64,000 nucleotides of DNA, taken from contig NZ_LR134263.1 in the NCBI RefSeq assembly GCF_900636325.1, forward strand, positions 868,001 through 932,000. The letters are read 5' to 3'. The position numbers were made by a program, and so were the translations under genes. Below, piece after piece: positions 26,698 to 39,082 of this stretch. The notes under the pieces were generated by a model. The model was not told the origin of the DNA and did no database searches. It saw only the letters and a program-made list of their open reading frames with translations. How positions within the stretch are numbered: the stretch's first letter is position 1; each line of letters begins with the position of its first letter. Source of the stretch: Staphylococcus delphini. Lineage in GTDB: Bacteria > Bacillota > Bacilli > Staphylococcales > Staphylococcaceae.

Positions 26698-28070
26698 TAC
26701 GCTTCAACCACCTTTCTCACATCGACAAAGCGTCCGTGAATAGCCGCAGCTGCCGCCATAGCAGGGGATACCAAATGTGTTCTTGCCCCTTTACCTTGAC
26801 GCCCTTCGAAGTTACGGTTACTCGTTGATGCACAGTGGACACCAGCGGGTACTTGGTCAGGGTTCATACCAAGACACATGCTGCATCCAGGTTCTCTCCA
26901 TTCAAAACCAGCATCTTTAAAAATCGTATCCAGTCCCATTGCTTCAGCTTCTTTCTTCACTTGTCGTGAGCCAGGTACGACAATCGCTGTAATGTTTTCG
27001 TGTACGTGATTGCCTTTGACGATATGACTTGCTTCAACTAAATCGGAAATACGTGCATTCGTACATGAACCGAGGAACACATAGCCTAACGGAATATCTG
27101 TTGCAAGTTGACCTGGTTTTAAACCCATATATTGATACGCACGTTCGTCATTGACATTTTGAATCTCTGGGAATGGTGTACTAAAGCTGACACCCATTTC
27201 AGGACTCGTACCCCAAGTAACTTGTGGTTCTAATGCTGTGACATCTAATTCAATGATTTTATCGAATTGCGCGTCGTCATCACTGTATAGCTCGCGCCAA
27301 TCATCAAGTTTGTCCTCAATATTTTGTGCGTATCGACGTCCTTCAAGGTATGCAAAAGTCGTGTCATCCGGTTGAATCAGTCCGTATTTTGCGCCTGCTT
27401 CAATCGCCATATTACAAATGGTCATACGGCCTTCCATCGACAAGTTACGAATCGTTTCTCCTGCAAATTCCAGTGCATAACCTGTACCAAAGTCAACGCC
27501 GTGTTGGTTGATTAAATGCAAAATGATGTCTTTCGCATAAACGCCTTTAGGAAGTTGTCCGGTTACGTTAATTTTTAAATTTTTCGGTTTCGTTTGCCAT
27601 AACGTTTGTGTCGCAAACACATGCTCCACTTCACTTGTACCAATACCGAAAGCAATCGCACCAAATGCGCCATGGGTAGCTGTATGTGAGTCGCCACAAA
27701 CAATCGTTTTACCCGGTTGCGTTAACCCCATTTCAGGTCCGACCATATGGACGATCCCTTGTTCATCAGAGCCCATATCAAACAATGTGACGTTAAAGTC
27801 TTTACAGTTTTGTTGTAACGCTTGAATTTGTTTGTTTGCGATATCGTCTGTAATGTTAAAAATATCAATGGTCGGCACGTTATGATCCAATGTGCCAAAC
27901 GTTAAATCAGGTCGTCGTAAAGTCCGTTTTTGCATTCTGAGCCCTTCAAATGCTTGCGGTGACGTCACCTCATGTATCAAATGCAAATCAATGTATAATA
28001 ATTGCGGTTCACCTTGTTGCCCGGTAATCGTATGTTGGTCCCAAATTTTATCGAAAAGTGTACGCCCCAT
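26697..28070 (-). CDS. leuC: 3-isopropylmalate dehydratase large subunit
   Basis: The aconitase-family catalytic subunit has 457 residues. Iron-sulfur ligands are visible in [12 protein letters not shown] near residue 346 and in [12 protein letters not shown] near 405. [14 protein letters not shown] near 138 is the substrate-binding segment. It is translationally coupled to leuD at its end and starts 3 nt after leuB. Confidence 0.96.
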   Translation of the reverse strand: MGRTLFDKIWDQHTITGQQGEPQLLYIDLHLIHEVTSPQAFEGLRMQKRTLRRPDLTFGTLDHNVPTIDIFNITDDIANKQIQALQQNCKDFNVTLFDMGSDEQGIVHMVGPEMGLTQPGKTIVCGDSHTATHGAFGAIAFGIGTSEVEHVFATQTLWQTKPKNLKINVTGQLPKGVYAKDIILHLINQHGVDFGTGYALEFAGETIRNLSMEGRMTICNMAIEAGAKYGLIQPDDTTFAYLEGRRYAQNIEDKLDDWRELYSDDDAQFDKIIELDVTALEPQVTWGTSPEMGVSFSTPFPEIQNVNDERAYQYMGLKPGQLATDIPLGYVFLGSCTNARISDLVEASHIVKGNHVHENITAIVVPGSRQVKKEAEAMGLDTIFKDAGFEWREPGCSMCLGMNPDQVPAGVHCASTSNRNFEGRQGKGARTHLVSPAMAAAAAIHGRFVDVRKVVEA

Positions 28071-28073
28071 TCG

Positions 28074-29123
28074 TTATGCCCCCTTAATAAATGCTTTAAA
28101 ATGATTGAAAATATCCGTAGTGCCGTATTGCCCCCCAAGATCAGCTGTTGTGATCCCTTTAGCTATTAATGTATCGACCGTTGTTTCAATAATTGTTGCC
28201 ATATCATCACGTTCAGCTGATTCTCGTAAACACATGGCAAGTGACAACAACATGCCAAACGGATTTGCTTTATTTTGACCGGCGATGTCTGGTGCTGAGC
28301 CATGAATCGGTTCGTATAATTTCGGTCCACCTGCACTAAAACTTGCGGAAGGGGAGAGCCCTAATGAACCGGGTAGCATCGATGCTTCATCACTTAAAAT
28401 ATCGCCAAATAAATTTTCAGTGATAATGACATCAAAATCAGCAGGTCGTTTGATTAAATGCATACTACATGCATCGACGAGTAAATGTTCGACCGTAACG
28501 TCAGGATAGTGTTCAGCGACTTCATTAACCGTACGACGCCATAACTGACTACTGGCCAGTACATTTTCTTTATCAACCGATGTGAGCTTATGGCGACGTG
28601 ATTGAGCCAATTGAAAACCGACATGCGCAATACGTGTAATTTCCTCTTTCGTATAAGTCAATGAATCACGTGCTTCATCGTCTTTCAAATAACGTGGTTC
28701 ACCAAAGTAGATGCCACTCGTCAACTCTCTAACGATAACAAGGTCGGTATGTTCGACAATAGATGGTTTTAACGGTGATAAATGCGCCATGTCAGCTGTC
28801 ACACGTGTAGGTCGAATATTGGCATATAAATGCAATGCTTTTCGCAATTTCAGTAAACCTTGTTCAGGACGACATTGTGGATTCGTCCATTGAGGGCCAC
28901 CGATCGCGCCAAGTAAAATGGCATCTGCACGTTGACAAGCATCTAATGTTGCGTCAGGTAGGGGCGTGCCATATTGATCAATGGCACAACCTCCCATCGC
29001 ATAACTGTCTACCTTATAATCAAAGTTAAATTGAGTTGCAAGTGCGTCTAAACAATCCAATGTACCTGACATGATTTCTGGTCCAATGCCGTCCCCAGGT
29101 AAAGCTACAATTTTAAAAGTCAT
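28074..29123 (-). CDS. leuB: 3-isopropylmalate dehydrogenase
   Basis: LeuB oxidises and decarboxylates 3-isopropylmalate with NAD. The 349-residue protein begins with [11 protein letters not shown] and has [12 protein letters not shown] near 137, the conserved lysine/aspartate region TSVDKENVL near 183, and [13 protein letters not shown] near 236, which binds the metal. It overlaps leuA by 4 nt. Confidence 0.96.
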   Translation of the reverse strand: MTFKIVALPGDGIGPEIMSGTLDCLDALATQFNFDYKVDSYAMGGCAIDQYGTPLPDATLDACQRADAILLGAIGGPQWTNPQCRPEQGLLKLRKALHLYANIRPTRVTADMAHLSPLKPSIVEHTDLVIVRELTSGIYFGEPRYLKDDEARDSLTYTKEEITRIAHVGFQLAQSRRHKLTSVDKENVLASSQLWRRTVNEVAEHYPDVTVEHLLVDACSMHLIKRPADFDVIITENLFGDILSDEASMLPGSLGLSPSASFSAGGPKLYEPIHGSAPDIAGQNKANPFGMLLSLAMCLRESAERDDMATIIETTVDTLIAKGITTADLGGQYGTTDIFNHFKAFIKGA

Positions 29124-30652
29124 TGTGCGACACCTTCTTTTTGAATGGACTGCACCGATTTACTCACCGCTTCAACATAGGCTTTACATGATGCGTATAA
29201 AATATCGTGGTCAAAACCCACACCTGTATATTCGATTCCATCGACTTCTACTTGTACATGCACTTCAGCTTGTGCATCGCGGCCTTCAGATACGGCATCA
29301 ATACGATAGTCTAACAGGACAGATTCAACATTAAAGATACGGTCCACGGCATTATAAATTGCAACAATGGAGCCCGTGCCAATACTTGAATCTTGATAAT
29401 GTTGACCATCATTATCGCGAACGACGACAACAGCACTTTGAAGACCATTCGATACAAATTGAAGTTGGAGTGTTTCAAGATGATAAGCGACATGTTTAGC
29501 ATGCTCACTATCTTGAATCAACGCGTGAATATCTTGATCAGTGACGTGTTTTTTCTTGTCGGCAATGCCTTTAAACGCTTTAAACAACACTTTTTGTTCT
29601 TCCAAATCAATGTCATAGCCGAGTTGTTTCAATTTATCTTGGAACGCATGTTTACCTGACAATTTGCCCAGAGGTAGTTCCGTCTTTTTCACACCAACGA
29701 GTTGCGGCGTCATAATTTCATACGTTTCCGGATTTTTCAAGAAACCATCTTGATGAATGCCTGACTCATGGCTAAACGCATTTTTCCCAACAATCGCTTT
29801 ATTACGAGGTACTCTCAATCCGGCATAGCGCGCGACCATATCAGATGTTTGTTTCGTCAATTCGAGTTGAATTTGCGTTTGAATTTGATAATGATCTTGG
29901 CGGACGTATAAACCTAATGCGACTTCTTCAAGCGCAGTATTTCCGGCACGTTCACCAATCCCATTGACCGTGCCTTCTATACGTGTCGCACCATTTTCGA
30001 TGGCAGCCATACTATTTGCGACAGCTAAGCCGAGGTCATCATGACAATGCGCACTATACGTAATTGGGACTTCCGATTTGATTTGTTCTGTGAGTGCTTT
30101 GAAAATGTTGCCATATTCAGTTGGATACGTATAGCCCACTGTATCAGGAATGTTGATAACAGTTGCCCCCGCATCTACTGCAGTTTGTACACTTTGGATT
30201 AAGAATGGCAGCGGTGTCCGTGTCGCATCCTCTGGTGAAAATTGAACGATATCAAAACGTTCTTTTGCATAACTGACATGTGTTGTAATCGCTTCGAGAA
30301 CTTCTGCTTCTGTCATATGAAGCTTTGACTCTAAGTGAATAGGGCTCGTCGCAATAAAGACATGGATAGAAGGGGAAACAGCATCCTTTGTCGCTTCGTA
30401 TACGGCGTCAATATCAGACTTTAAACAACGTGCTAAACCTGTAACAGTCGTATGTTTTAAAGTCCGAGCGATCGCTTGTACAGACTCAAAGCTACCTTGA
30501 CTTGAAGCGGGGAAGCCTGCCTCAATGACATCGACACCCCATTTTTCGAGTTGTTCTGCAAGTTTTAATCGTTCTTCAAAGGAAAAGCTGACTCCTGGTG
30601 TTTGTTCGCCATCGCGTAGTGTAGTATCAAAAATCTGAATATGACTAGACAT
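29120..30652 (-). CDS. leuA: 2-isopropylmalate synthase
   Basis: LeuA condenses 2-oxoisovalerate with acetyl-CoA, the first leucine-specific step, and is classically feedback-inhibited by leucine. The 510-residue protein has [13 protein letters not shown] near residue 8, the metal-binding [12 protein letters not shown] near 203, and [10 protein letters not shown] near 235. The C-terminal LeuA regulatory domain covers about 390-500. The start ATG at 30652 (MSSHIQIF) follows AAGGAGTG; an upstream TTG adds only two residues and is not preferred. Confidence 0.95.
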   Translation of the reverse strand: MSSHIQIFDTTLRDGEQTPGVSFSFEERLKLAEQLEKWGVDVIEAGFPASSQGSFESVQAIARTLKHTTVTGLARCLKSDIDAVYEATKDAVSPSIHVFIATSPIHLESKLHMTEAEVLEAITTHVSYAKERFDIVQFSPEDATRTPLPFLIQSVQTAVDAGATVINIPDTVGYTYPTEYGNIFKALTEQIKSEVPITYSAHCHDDLGLAVANSMAAIENGATRIEGTVNGIGERAGNTALEEVALGLYVRQDHYQIQTQIQLELTKQTSDMVARYAGLRVPRNKAIVGKNAFSHESGIHQDGFLKNPETYEIMTPQLVGVKKTELPLGKLSGKHAFQDKLKQLGYDIDLEEQKVLFKAFKGIADKKKHVTDQDIHALIQDSEHAKHVAYHLETLQLQFVSNGLQSAVVVVRDNDGQHYQDSSIGTGSIVAIYNAVDRIFNVESVLLDYRIDAVSEGRDAQAEVHVQVEVDGIEYTGVGFDHDILYASCKAYVEAVSKSVQSIQKEGVAQ

Positions 30653-30673
30653 TTTCAATCACTCCTTAAAAAA

Positions 30674-32183
<1,510 letters not shown>

Positions 32184-32187
<4 letters not shown>

Positions 32188-33938
32188 AACAGTCCCTCCA
32201 TCTCATGGTTCGCTTTGCCACTTGGTACCATAGGCAATACAGGTTCTACAGGTGAAATGCGAATTTCAATTAATGCTGGACCATTGTGTAAAAATGCCGC
32301 ATCGATTTGTGCTTTTAAACATTTCGGGTCATCGATTAAAAAGCCTTTAACACCATAGGCTTCACTCATTTTCATGAAGTCAGGTTGATCGTTAAATACT
32401 GAATGTGAAAAACGTTGATTAAAGAATTTGTCTTGCCATTGTTTCACCATTCCGAGCGTACCGTTGTTAATCAACACGATTTTAATATTTAAGTTAAATT
32501 CATTCAGCAATGCCATTTCTTGGTTTGTCATTTGAAATCCGCCATCACCGACGAATGCGACGACAGTTTCATTCGGTTTTGCAAATTTTGCACCGATAGC
32601 GGCTGGGATACCGAAGCCCATGGTTCCGAGTCCACCACTTGTAATCAGTTGACCGTACGTTTGGAAAGGGTAGAACTGAGCAACCCACATTTGGTGTTGA
32701 CCGACATCTGTGGCCACATAAGCTTTACCTTGTGTAATTTCACCGATGTATTCAATCGCACGTTGAGGTTTACAAAACTTGTCAAGCGGATCATCAACAT
32801 ATTTGAAAGGATGTTCGTCTTGATAACCTTTTACCGTTGTCAGCCATGCGTCGTGATTAATTTTTTCCGTATCATATTTTAATAACGCTTCAATTACATT
32901 TTTAACATCTGCTACAATACCGAGGTCAGTTTTAATGATTTTGTCGATTTCTGACGGGTCAATATCGACATGTACGATGGTTGCATTTGGTGCAAATTCA
33001 TCTGGATTACTTGCTAAACGGTCATCAAATCGCGAGCCAAAGTTAATGAGTAAGTCACATTCCGTTAATGCCATATTACTTGCATATGAACCGTGCATAC
33101 CGCCCATACCTAAGAAGTGAGGGTCATCATAAGGAATCGCACCTAAACCGTGAAGCGTTGTCACGACAGGAATTTGATATTTTTCGACTAACTGCTGTAA
33201 TTGCGCATTCGATTTAGAGAAATGAATCCCTGCACCAGCTAAAATGACAGGGCGCTCTGACGTTTTTAAATAATCATTTAGCTTTTGGATTTCATCAATG
33301 TCCGGCTTTGTATTGACGTAATAGCCAGGTGTATTGACTGTATTATCGATGGGTGAATCGGTTGATAAAATGCCCATATCTTTCGGGAAATCGATCACTA
33401 CCGGGCCTTTACGACCAGAGTTTGCGACATGAAAGGCTTCTTTAATAATGCGCGGAATTTCTTTCACATCGTTAACTTGATAATTATGTTTCGTAATCGG
33501 CGTTGTCATTGATAAAATGTCCGCTTCTTGGAAAGCATCTTTACCAATGCCTGGTGTCGCCACTTGACCAGTAATGACGATGAGTGGCAGTGAATCACTG
33601 TACGCATCTGCAATGCCTGTAATCGCATTCGTTGCGCCAGGACCGCTCGTTACGACAACGACACCTGGTTTGCCACTTACGCGTGCATAACCTTCAGCCG
33701 CATGGGTTGCACCTTGTTCGTGACGGTAGAGAATGTGCTTGATTTGTTCGTTGTAAAATGTGTCGTAAAGGGGGAGTACAGCCCCTCCAGGATAACCGAA
33801 TATGTACTCAACGCCTTCTTCTAAAAATGCATCGACTAACAATTGTGCACCAGACTTTAAAGCGTTCATATTAGGTTGAAGTGTTGCTTCTTGTGACTCA
33901 TTGTGATCTTGTGGCACAGTTTGATGAGTTTGCGTCAT
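32184..33938 (-). CDS. ilvB: Acetolactate synthase large (catalytic) subunit
   Basis: This TPP enzyme forms acetolactate from two pyruvates, or acetohydroxybutyrate from pyruvate and 2-oxobutanoate. The 584-residue product has the catalytic glutamate segment RHEQGATHAAEGYAR near residue 70, three TPP-family domains, and the cofactor motif GDGGFQMTNQE near 455. ATG 33938 is taken as start because GGAGGGG lies just upstream, within codons that an earlier ATG at 33953 would translate. Confidence 0.95.
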
Positions 33939-33958
33939 TGGGAACCCCTCCATTTTTA

Positions 33959-35647
33959 TTAAAGTAAGTCTTCAGGCACTTGCATTACGCCACCTGTATT
34001 GGCGCTCGTCACTAATGCTGTATAACGTGCGAGATAACCCGTTTTCACTTTCGCTTTGAATGGTTGACGATGTGCTTGACGTTCTGCGAGTACCGCATCA
34101 TCAACATGTAAAGTCAGGTCGCGATTTACGAGATCAATCGTAATGTCATCACCATCTTCAATTAAGCCGATTGGACCTCCTGCAGCGGCTTCTGGTGAAA
34201 TGTGACCGACTGCAATACCTCTTGTGGCACCTGAAAATCGGCCATCTGTAATTAATGCAACATCTTTCCCGAGACCTCGTCCAACGATAGATGAAGTAGG
34301 GGCTAACATTTCTGGCATGCCTGGTCCACCTTTAGGCCCTTCATAGCGAATGACAACGACATGTCCAGCACGCACCGTATGATTATCAATCGCTTCAACC
34401 GCTTCATCATGACTGTTAAAACAAATCGCTTTTCCTTTAAAAGTCTTAATCGACGGGTCAACACCACCGACTTTAATCACCGCACCATCTGGAGCAATAT
34501 TACCGTAAAGGATTGACAGCCCCCCTTGTTGATCGTATGGATTATCTAAACGGCGAATCACGACATCATTCGTAATGGCTTTATCTTGGTTGTTCTCTCT
34601 TAATGTTTTACCAGTTACCGTGATACGATCTGGATGGAGTACGCCTTCTTTTTTCATCAATTCATTAATGATGGCTGGGACACCACCCGCTTGATGGACA
34701 TCATCCATAGAATACGATGAACTTGGCGCAATTTTAGATAAATAAGGTGTCTTTTTCGCAATTTCATTAATACGTGTTAAATCATAATCAATGCCTGCTT
34801 CTTTAGCGATGGCAAGCGTGTGCAGTACAGTATTTGTCGAGCCACCCATCGCCATATCTAATGCAAATGCGTCGTCAATCGCTTCTTTTGTTACGATATC
34901 ACGCGGTTTTAAGTCATTTTTAACATTTTCAACAAGTTGTTTCGCAGCGGCACGAATCATTTCACGACGTTGGTCACTGACTGCTAGTGCTGTCCCGTTG
35001 TAGGGTAGGGCTAAACCTAATACTTCCATTAAGCAGTTCATCGAGTTCGCTGTGAACATGCCTGAACAAGAACCACAAGTCGGACAGGCATTTTGTTCCA
35101 TATCTAAAAATTCCTCTTTAGTCATCGCGCCTTCTTTAAATGCACCAACCGCTTCAAACATAGATGAGAGAGTGAGTGCTTTCCCTTGAGCTGACAGACC
35201 GGCTTTCATTGGACCACCAGAACAGAATATCGCAGGGACGTTCGTTCTCATCGCAGCCATCAACATCCCCGGTGTAATTTTGTCACAGTTCGGAATGTAA
35301 AAGACCCCATCAAACCAGTGCGCGTTAATAACGGTTTCAGCCGCATCTGCAATAATTTCACGACTCGGTAATGAATAACGCATACCGATATGACCCATTG
35401 CAATGCCGTCATCCACGCCAATCGTATTAAATTCAAATGGCACACCGCCAGCTTCACGAATGGCCTCTTTCGCAATATCGCCTAGTTCACGTAAATGCAC
35501 GTGTCCCGGAACGATATCAATATAAGAATTACAAATTGCGATAAATGGTTTGTCCATGTCAGTAGGGGATTTTATTTGACCTGTTGCATGTAACAAACTC
35601 CTCGCCGGTGCTTGGTGATCTCCTTTTTTAATCATGTCACTTCTCAT
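33959..35647 (-). CDS. ilvD: Dihydroxy-acid dehydratase
   Basis: IlvD dehydrates dihydroxy acids to the oxo-acids that are precursors of valine and isoleucine. The 562-residue protein has the iron-sulfur cysteines in [12 protein letters not shown] near residue 120 and [17 protein letters not shown] near 190, and the C-terminal [10 protein letters not shown] near 470. It is the first structural gene of the operon, downstream of a leader peptide and an attenuator. Confidence 0.96.
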   Translation of the reverse strand: MRSDMIKKGDHQAPARSLLHATGQIKSPTDMDKPFIAICNSYIDIVPGHVHLRELGDIAKEAIREAGGVPFEFNTIGVDDGIAMGHIGMRYSLPSREIIADAAETVINAHWFDGVFYIPNCDKITPGMLMAAMRTNVPAIFCSGGPMKAGLSAQGKALTLSSMFEAVGAFKEGAMTKEEFLDMEQNACPTCGSCSGMFTANSMNCLMEVLGLALPYNGTALAVSDQRREMIRAAAKQLVENVKNDLKPRDIVTKEAIDDAFALDMAMGGSTNTVLHTLAIAKEAGIDYDLTRINEIAKKTPYLSKIAPSSSYSMDDVHQAGGVPAIINELMKKEGVLHPDRITVTGKTLRENNQDKAITNDVVIRRLDNPYDQQGGLSILYGNIAPDGAVIKVGGVDPSIKTFKGKAICFNSHDEAVEAIDNHTVRAGHVVVIRYEGPKGGPGMPEMLAPTSSIVGRGLGKDVALITDGRFSGATRGIAVGHISPEAAAGGPIGLIEDGDDITIDLVNRDLTLHVDDAVLAERQAHRQPFKAKVKTGYLARYTALVTSANTGGVMQVPEDLL

Positions 35648-35678
35648 CTCAACTGCCTCCTCGGTTTTTCAAATAAAA

Positions 35679-35714
35679 AAGGTACGCCCCAAAATTGAAT
35701 CTGGGACGTACCTT
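35679..35714 (-). terminator. Attenuator terminator of the ilv-leu operon
   Basis: Read on the minus strand, AAGGTACGTCCCAG and the distal GGGGCGTACCTT form a strong hairpin directly followed by TTTTTT. It lies between the leader peptide and ilvD, in the position of a transcription attenuator. Confidence 0.9.
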
Positions 35715-35715
35715 G

Positions 35716-35747
35716 TAAGTCCCATTCAACTAGAAATAGGACTTAAG
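35716..35747 (-). promoter_or_regulatory. Hairpin upstream of the attenuator (possible pause or antiterminator arm)
   Basis: On the minus strand TAAGTCC and GGGACTTA pair around a loop containing ATTTCTAGTTG. The second arm lies next to the first arm of the terminator (GGTACGTCCC), and GGGACTTA could compete with it. The alternative pairing is inferred. Confidence 0.6.
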
Positions 35748-35765
35748 CGTTTAGTAATATTGCTA

Positions 35766-35849
35766 CTAAAGCTCCAGCCCTGAGCGTAATAATAAAATGA
35801 CAATATTATGATTTTGTACGGTATGGGTCATCATTGCATGTCTTTTCAT
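35766..35849 (-). CDS. ilv-leu leader peptide (attenuation control)
   Basis: A 27-codon frame starts at ATG 35849, downstream of AAAGGAGC, and ends at TAG 35766. Codons 16-21 encode Ile-Val-Ile-Leu-Leu-Leu, using three consecutive TTA leucine codons, then RSGLEL. The stop lies about 50 bases before the strong terminator. This is the hallmark of ribosome-mediated attenuation: shortage of leucine or isoleucine tRNA would stall the ribosome on these codons and favour read-through into ilvD. A leucine-rich attenuator peptide is established for the same operon in S. aureus. The peptide is too short for standard gene calling. Confidence 0.88.
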   Translation of the reverse strand: MKRHAMMTHTVQNHNIVILLLRSGLEL

Positions 35850-35980
35850 TGTACATACGCTCCTTTTCTGTCGTGAATGGGTCAATCTCGCTACATCGTT
35901 AACTGTTCATCTCGTAAACCATGTAGACGGTTAGATGTGTGAATTAAAATTAAACACACTTTAATGTTTCGAATAGAAAG

Positions 35981-35995
35981 AATTGTCTAAAAATT
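35981..35995. promoter_or_regulatory. CodY box candidate upstream of ilvD
   Basis: AATTGTCTAAAAATT matches the CodY consensus AATTTTCWGAAAATT at 13 of 15 positions. It lies about 130 bp upstream of the leader peptide. CodY repression of ilv-leu is established in S. aureus. Confidence 0.65.
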
Positions 35996-36046
35996 AGATG
36001 TCATTAATTTACCCTATATTAGAAAAGAAGTCAACAGTAAATCAAA

Positions 36047-36061
36047 AAAATTCTGAAAATA
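36047..36061. promoter_or_regulatory. Second CodY box candidate
   Basis: AAAATTCTGAAAATA matches the CodY consensus at 12 of 15 positions. It lies 66 bp from the first box, in the same divergent region between ilvD and tsaE. Confidence 0.5.
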
Positions 36062-36190
36062 TTTGAGGTGCGCGATGAAGCGGAAACCTCCAACAATGGT
36101 GCGCTTTAAACGTTATAGTAAGTTGATAAGGTCAAAATGATAAAAATTTGTTACAATAGGTTAGAAAATCGAGTCAGGAGTGCGAACGAA

Positions 36191-36649
36191 ATGAGAATTA
36201 AAAACAAAACAGCGATGCAAGCATTTGCAAATCAACTTGCAACTTATCTCAAAGCACAAGATGTATTGTTATTAGACGGAGACCTAGGTGCTGGAAAAAC
36301 AACTTTAAGTCAGTTTATCGGGCAGGCGTTAGGTGTAAAACGTCATATTAGTTCACCGACTTTTAATATTATCAAATCGTATCGAGGCACCCAGTTGAAA
36401 TTTCATCACATGGATTGTTATCGATTAGAAGATTCTGATGAAGACTTAGGATTTGATGAGTTTTTTGAGGACGAAGCGGTGACTGTTGTGGAATGGAGTC
36501 AATTTATCCAAGATTATTTGCCATCACATTATTTAAAAATCAACATTCAAACGATAAATGAAACAGAACGAGAGCTGAGTTTTGAAGCACGTGGCTCACA
36601 TTTTGAAGAGATAAAGGAGGTCATCGAACATGTACAGTTTACTGATTGA
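36191..36649 (+). CDS. tsaE: tRNA t6A biosynthesis ATPase TsaE
   Basis: TsaE is the ATPase that supports TsaB-TsaD in making N6-threonylcarbamoyladenosine at position 37 of ANN-decoding tRNAs. The 152-residue protein has the P-loop DGDLGAGKTTLSQF near residue 33 and the conserved SSPTFNIIKSY near 60. Start ATG 36191 follows CAGGAG; an earlier in-frame ATG at 36137 lacks a ribosome site. It overlaps tsaB by 20 nt. Confidence 0.94.
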   Translation: MRIKNKTAMQAFANQLATYLKAQDVLLLDGDLGAGKTTLSQFIGQALGVKRHISSPTFNIIKSYRGTQLKFHHMDCYRLEDSDEDLGFDEFFEDEAVTVVEWSQFIQDYLPSHYLKINIQTINETERELSFEARGSHFEEIKEVIEHVQFTD

Positions 36650-37286
36650 TAGTGCCAACCAACCATTATCAGTAGCGCTTATGCAAGAGGGTCACGTATT
36701 GATAACGCATACGACAACGATCAAACGCAATCACTCGGTGCAGCTCATGCCACTCATTGAATGGTTATTACAACAAGCACAATTGAAGCCGAAAGATTTA
36801 GATGAAATTATTGTCACAGAAGGGCCAGGATCATATACAGGATTACGTATCGGGGTGACGACAGCGAAAACACTTGCTTACACTTTGAATATTCAATTGT
36901 ATGGCGTGTCATCATTAAAAGCGATTGCCGCACAAATTCAATATTCTGATGCGTATATTATTCCAATCATTAATGCGAGACGACAACACGTTTATGCGGG
37001 TGTTTATCAATGGCAACAAGGAGAACTTGTCAATGTATTGGCGGATCAATATATGCCACTCGATATGTTAATTGAACAATGGGTAACACACGACAACGTT
37101 ATCTTTGTAGGTGAAGATGTGGCACAATTTGAAACGGAATTAGCGTCCTATAAACGAATAAGTGCGCCCCCTCGAGCGGATCAAATGTACCCACATAAAG
37201 GAGAGCCACGCGATATTCATACCTTTACACCGCAATATTTAAAATTATCGGAGGCGGAACAAAATTGGCTGAATCAACAAAAATAG
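36630..37286 (+). CDS. tsaB: tRNA t6A biosynthesis protein TsaB
   Basis: TsaB is an ASKHA-fold scaffold partner of TsaD. The 218-residue sequence starts MYSLLIDSANQPLSVAL and has the family motif VTEGPGSYTGLRIGVTTAKTLA near residue 66, then RRQHVYAGVY near 112. It starts within the end of tsaE after AAAGGAGG and overlaps rimI by 22 nt, so four t6A-cluster genes form one tight operon. Confidence 0.94.
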   Translation: MYSLLIDSANQPLSVALMQEGHVLITHTTTIKRNHSVQLMPLIEWLLQQAQLKPKDLDEIIVTEGPGSYTGLRIGVTTAKTLAYTLNIQLYGVSSLKAIAAQIQYSDAYIIPIINARRQHVYAGVYQWQQGELVNVLADQYMPLDMLIEQWVTHDNVIFVGEDVAQFETELASYKRISAPPRADQMYPHKGEPRDIHTFTPQYLKLSEAEQNWLNQQK

Positions 37287-37735
37287 AAGATCAGCTTCAA
37301 ATTAGACGTATGTCGCATGAAGATGTGCCTGAAGTATTTGATCTAGAACAGGCGAGTTTTCAACATAGTTCATGGACGATTGATGCCTTTTATTATGAAC
37401 TGGAACAAAATAACTTTGCACATTATTTCGTGCTCGAATATGACCAACGTATTATCGGTTATTTAGGTTTATGGATTGTGGTCGATCAAGCACAAGTGAC
37501 AACCATTGCGATAGATGCAGCCTATCAAGGTCATGGTTTAGGACAGATGCTATTAAAATATGGGATGAACTTTGCGGGGTCAATCGCAACAGTAATGAGT
37601 TTAGAAGTACGTGTCGATAATGTCGTGGCACAACATGTGTATCAAAAGCTCGGTTTCCAATTTGGAGGCAAACGAAAAAATTATTATGGTGATGGAGAGG
37701 ATGCATTAGTCATGTGGGTGAATTTATATGAATGA
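37265..37735 (+). CDS. rimI: Ribosomal-protein-alanine N-acetyltransferase RimI family
   Basis: This is a 156-residue GNAT acetyltransferase with the acetyl-CoA loop [14 protein letters not shown] near residue 90 and the C-terminal region [17 protein letters not shown]. RimI acetylates the N-terminus of S18 in E. coli; the substrate here is inferred. The start is TTG 37265, supported by GGAGG nine bases upstream. It lies between tsaB and tsaD, the common firmicute arrangement. Confidence 0.88.
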   Translation: MAESTKIEDQLQIRRMSHEDVPEVFDLEQASFQHSSWTIDAFYYELEQNNFAHYFVLEYDQRIIGYLGLWIVVDQAQVTTIAIDAAYQGHGLGQMLLKYGMNFAGSIATVMSLEVRVDNVVAQHVYQKLGFQFGGKRKNYYGDGEDALVMWVNLYE

Positions 37736-38750
37736 ACAAACAAAGATTCTTGCACTTGAAACAAGTTGTGACGAAACAAGTGTCAGTGTCATTGAAAATG
37801 GTCAAACGATTTTAAGTAACAGCGTATTAAGCCAAATTGAAAGTCATCAACGTTTTGGAGGGGTCGTTCCAGAAGTGGCGAGTCGTCATCACGTTGAAAA
37901 TATTACGGTCATGATTGAAGAAGCGCTACAACAAGCCCATACATCAATTAAAGATGTGGATGCTGTCGCAGTGACACAAGGACCAGGACTGATTGGTGCG
38001 TTACTCGTTGGTGTGAATGCTGCGAAGGCACTGGCTTTTGCGAATGACAAACCACTTATTCCAGTACATCATATTGCCGGTCATATTTATGCCAATCAAC
38101 TTCAAAGTGGCTTGAAATTTCCATTGATTGCCTTAATTGTATCAGGGGGGCATACAGAGCTCGTTTACATGGAGAGTCATTTACAATTTGAAGTGATAGG
38201 GGAAACACGCGACGATGCAGTTGGTGAAGCATATGATAAAGTTGCACGAAAAATTGGCTTACCGTATCCAGGTGGCCCTGCAATTGACCGACTTGCCGCT
38301 CAAGGAGAAGACACGTACGACTTTCCGCGAGTGTGGTTAGAACCTGATAGCTATGACTTTAGTTTTAGTGGTTTAAAGAGTGCAGTCATTAATAAATTGC
38401 ATCAACTAGAACAAAAAGGTGAACCGATTATTCCGGAAAATGTCGCAACAAGCTTCCAAAATAGTGTTGTTGAAGTCTTAGTGGGAAAAGCAATGCGTGC
38501 GTGTGAAGCGTATGGTGTCAAACAACTCATCGTTGCTGGCGGTGTTGCAAGTAATCGAGGTTTGCGTCAGGCGTTAGAAGTCGCGACTGCTGAGAAAGGG
38601 ATAGAACTTGCGATTCCAGAGCCAAAGTTATGTACTGATAATGCGGCGATGATTGGTGCGGCAGCGCATGAAATTTATTTAAAAGGCATTCGTGGAGATA
38701 TGGCGTTGAACGGCCAAAGCAGTATGGATATCGAGATGTATCGAGATTAA
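37728..38750 (+). CDS. tsaD: tRNA N6-adenosine threonylcarbamoyltransferase TsaD
   Basis: TsaD transfers the threonylcarbamoyl group to A37 of tRNAs. The 340-residue protein begins [15 protein letters not shown], has the metal-binding [10 protein letters not shown] near residue 110, [12 protein letters not shown] near 138, and the C-terminal [14 protein letters not shown] near 303. It overlaps rimI by 8 nt and ends the operon. Confidence 0.96.
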   Translation: MNEQTKILALETSCDETSVSVIENGQTILSNSVLSQIESHQRFGGVVPEVASRHHVENITVMIEEALQQAHTSIKDVDAVAVTQGPGLIGALLVGVNAAKALAFANDKPLIPVHHIAGHIYANQLQSGLKFPLIALIVSGGHTELVYMESHLQFEVIGETRDDAVGEAYDKVARKIGLPYPGGPAIDRLAAQGEDTYDFPRVWLEPDSYDFSFSGLKSAVINKLHQLEQKGEPIIPENVATSFQNSVVEVLVGKAMRACEAYGVKQLIVAGGVASNRGLRQALEVATAEKGIELAIPEPKLCTDNAAMIGAAAHEIYLKGIRGDMALNGQSSMDIEMYRD

Positions 38751-38849
38751 GTTATTAGGTAGGTCTTGAACATTCGATTATGTAGAGGTTCATGAGATTG
38801 CTGAACCATTCTGTATTTTCCAACAAAATATAATCAAACATACTAAGAT

Positions 38850-38898
38850 TAGCTGTGAAGAAATTTATGACGATAGATTTCTTCACAGCTATTTTTTA
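38850..38898 (+). terminator. Terminator downstream of tsaD
   Basis: TAGCTGTGAAGAAAT and ATTTCTTCACAGCTA form a 15-bp stem followed by TTTTTTA. This probably ends the tsaE-tsaD operon. Confidence 0.85.
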
Positions 38899-38904
38899 TA
38901 GTTG

Positions 38905-39082
38905 TAGAGAGAAGTAGATCGAGCAGCTCCGTGGATCTTTGAATCCGTAAAATAAACTGATCAGCTTTACTCTCCTTTTGAAATTCGATTGAAGTATGTT
39001 GGGTTCTAGAAACCGTGTATAGGAAAATGAAATGAAAAAGGCTAAGTAAAGTTAAAATCTTCTCAATTCAATAAAGAAAGGT
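38905..39082 (+). ncRNA. Candidate bridge RNA region of the IS110 element
   Basis: For IS110-group elements it is established that the non-coding end next to the recombinase start encodes a structured bridge RNA that pairs with target and donor DNA. This region lies in that position. It contains the hairpin GGAT-CTTTGA-ATCC (about 38933-38946) and the near-palindrome TAAACTGATCAGCTTTA (38953-38969). The call rests on position and visible pairing only. Confidence 0.4.

Noticed and set aside
27324..27515. Plus-strand frames opposite leuC and other BCAA genes
   Set aside because: They are antisense shadows of well-supported genes with no start signals.
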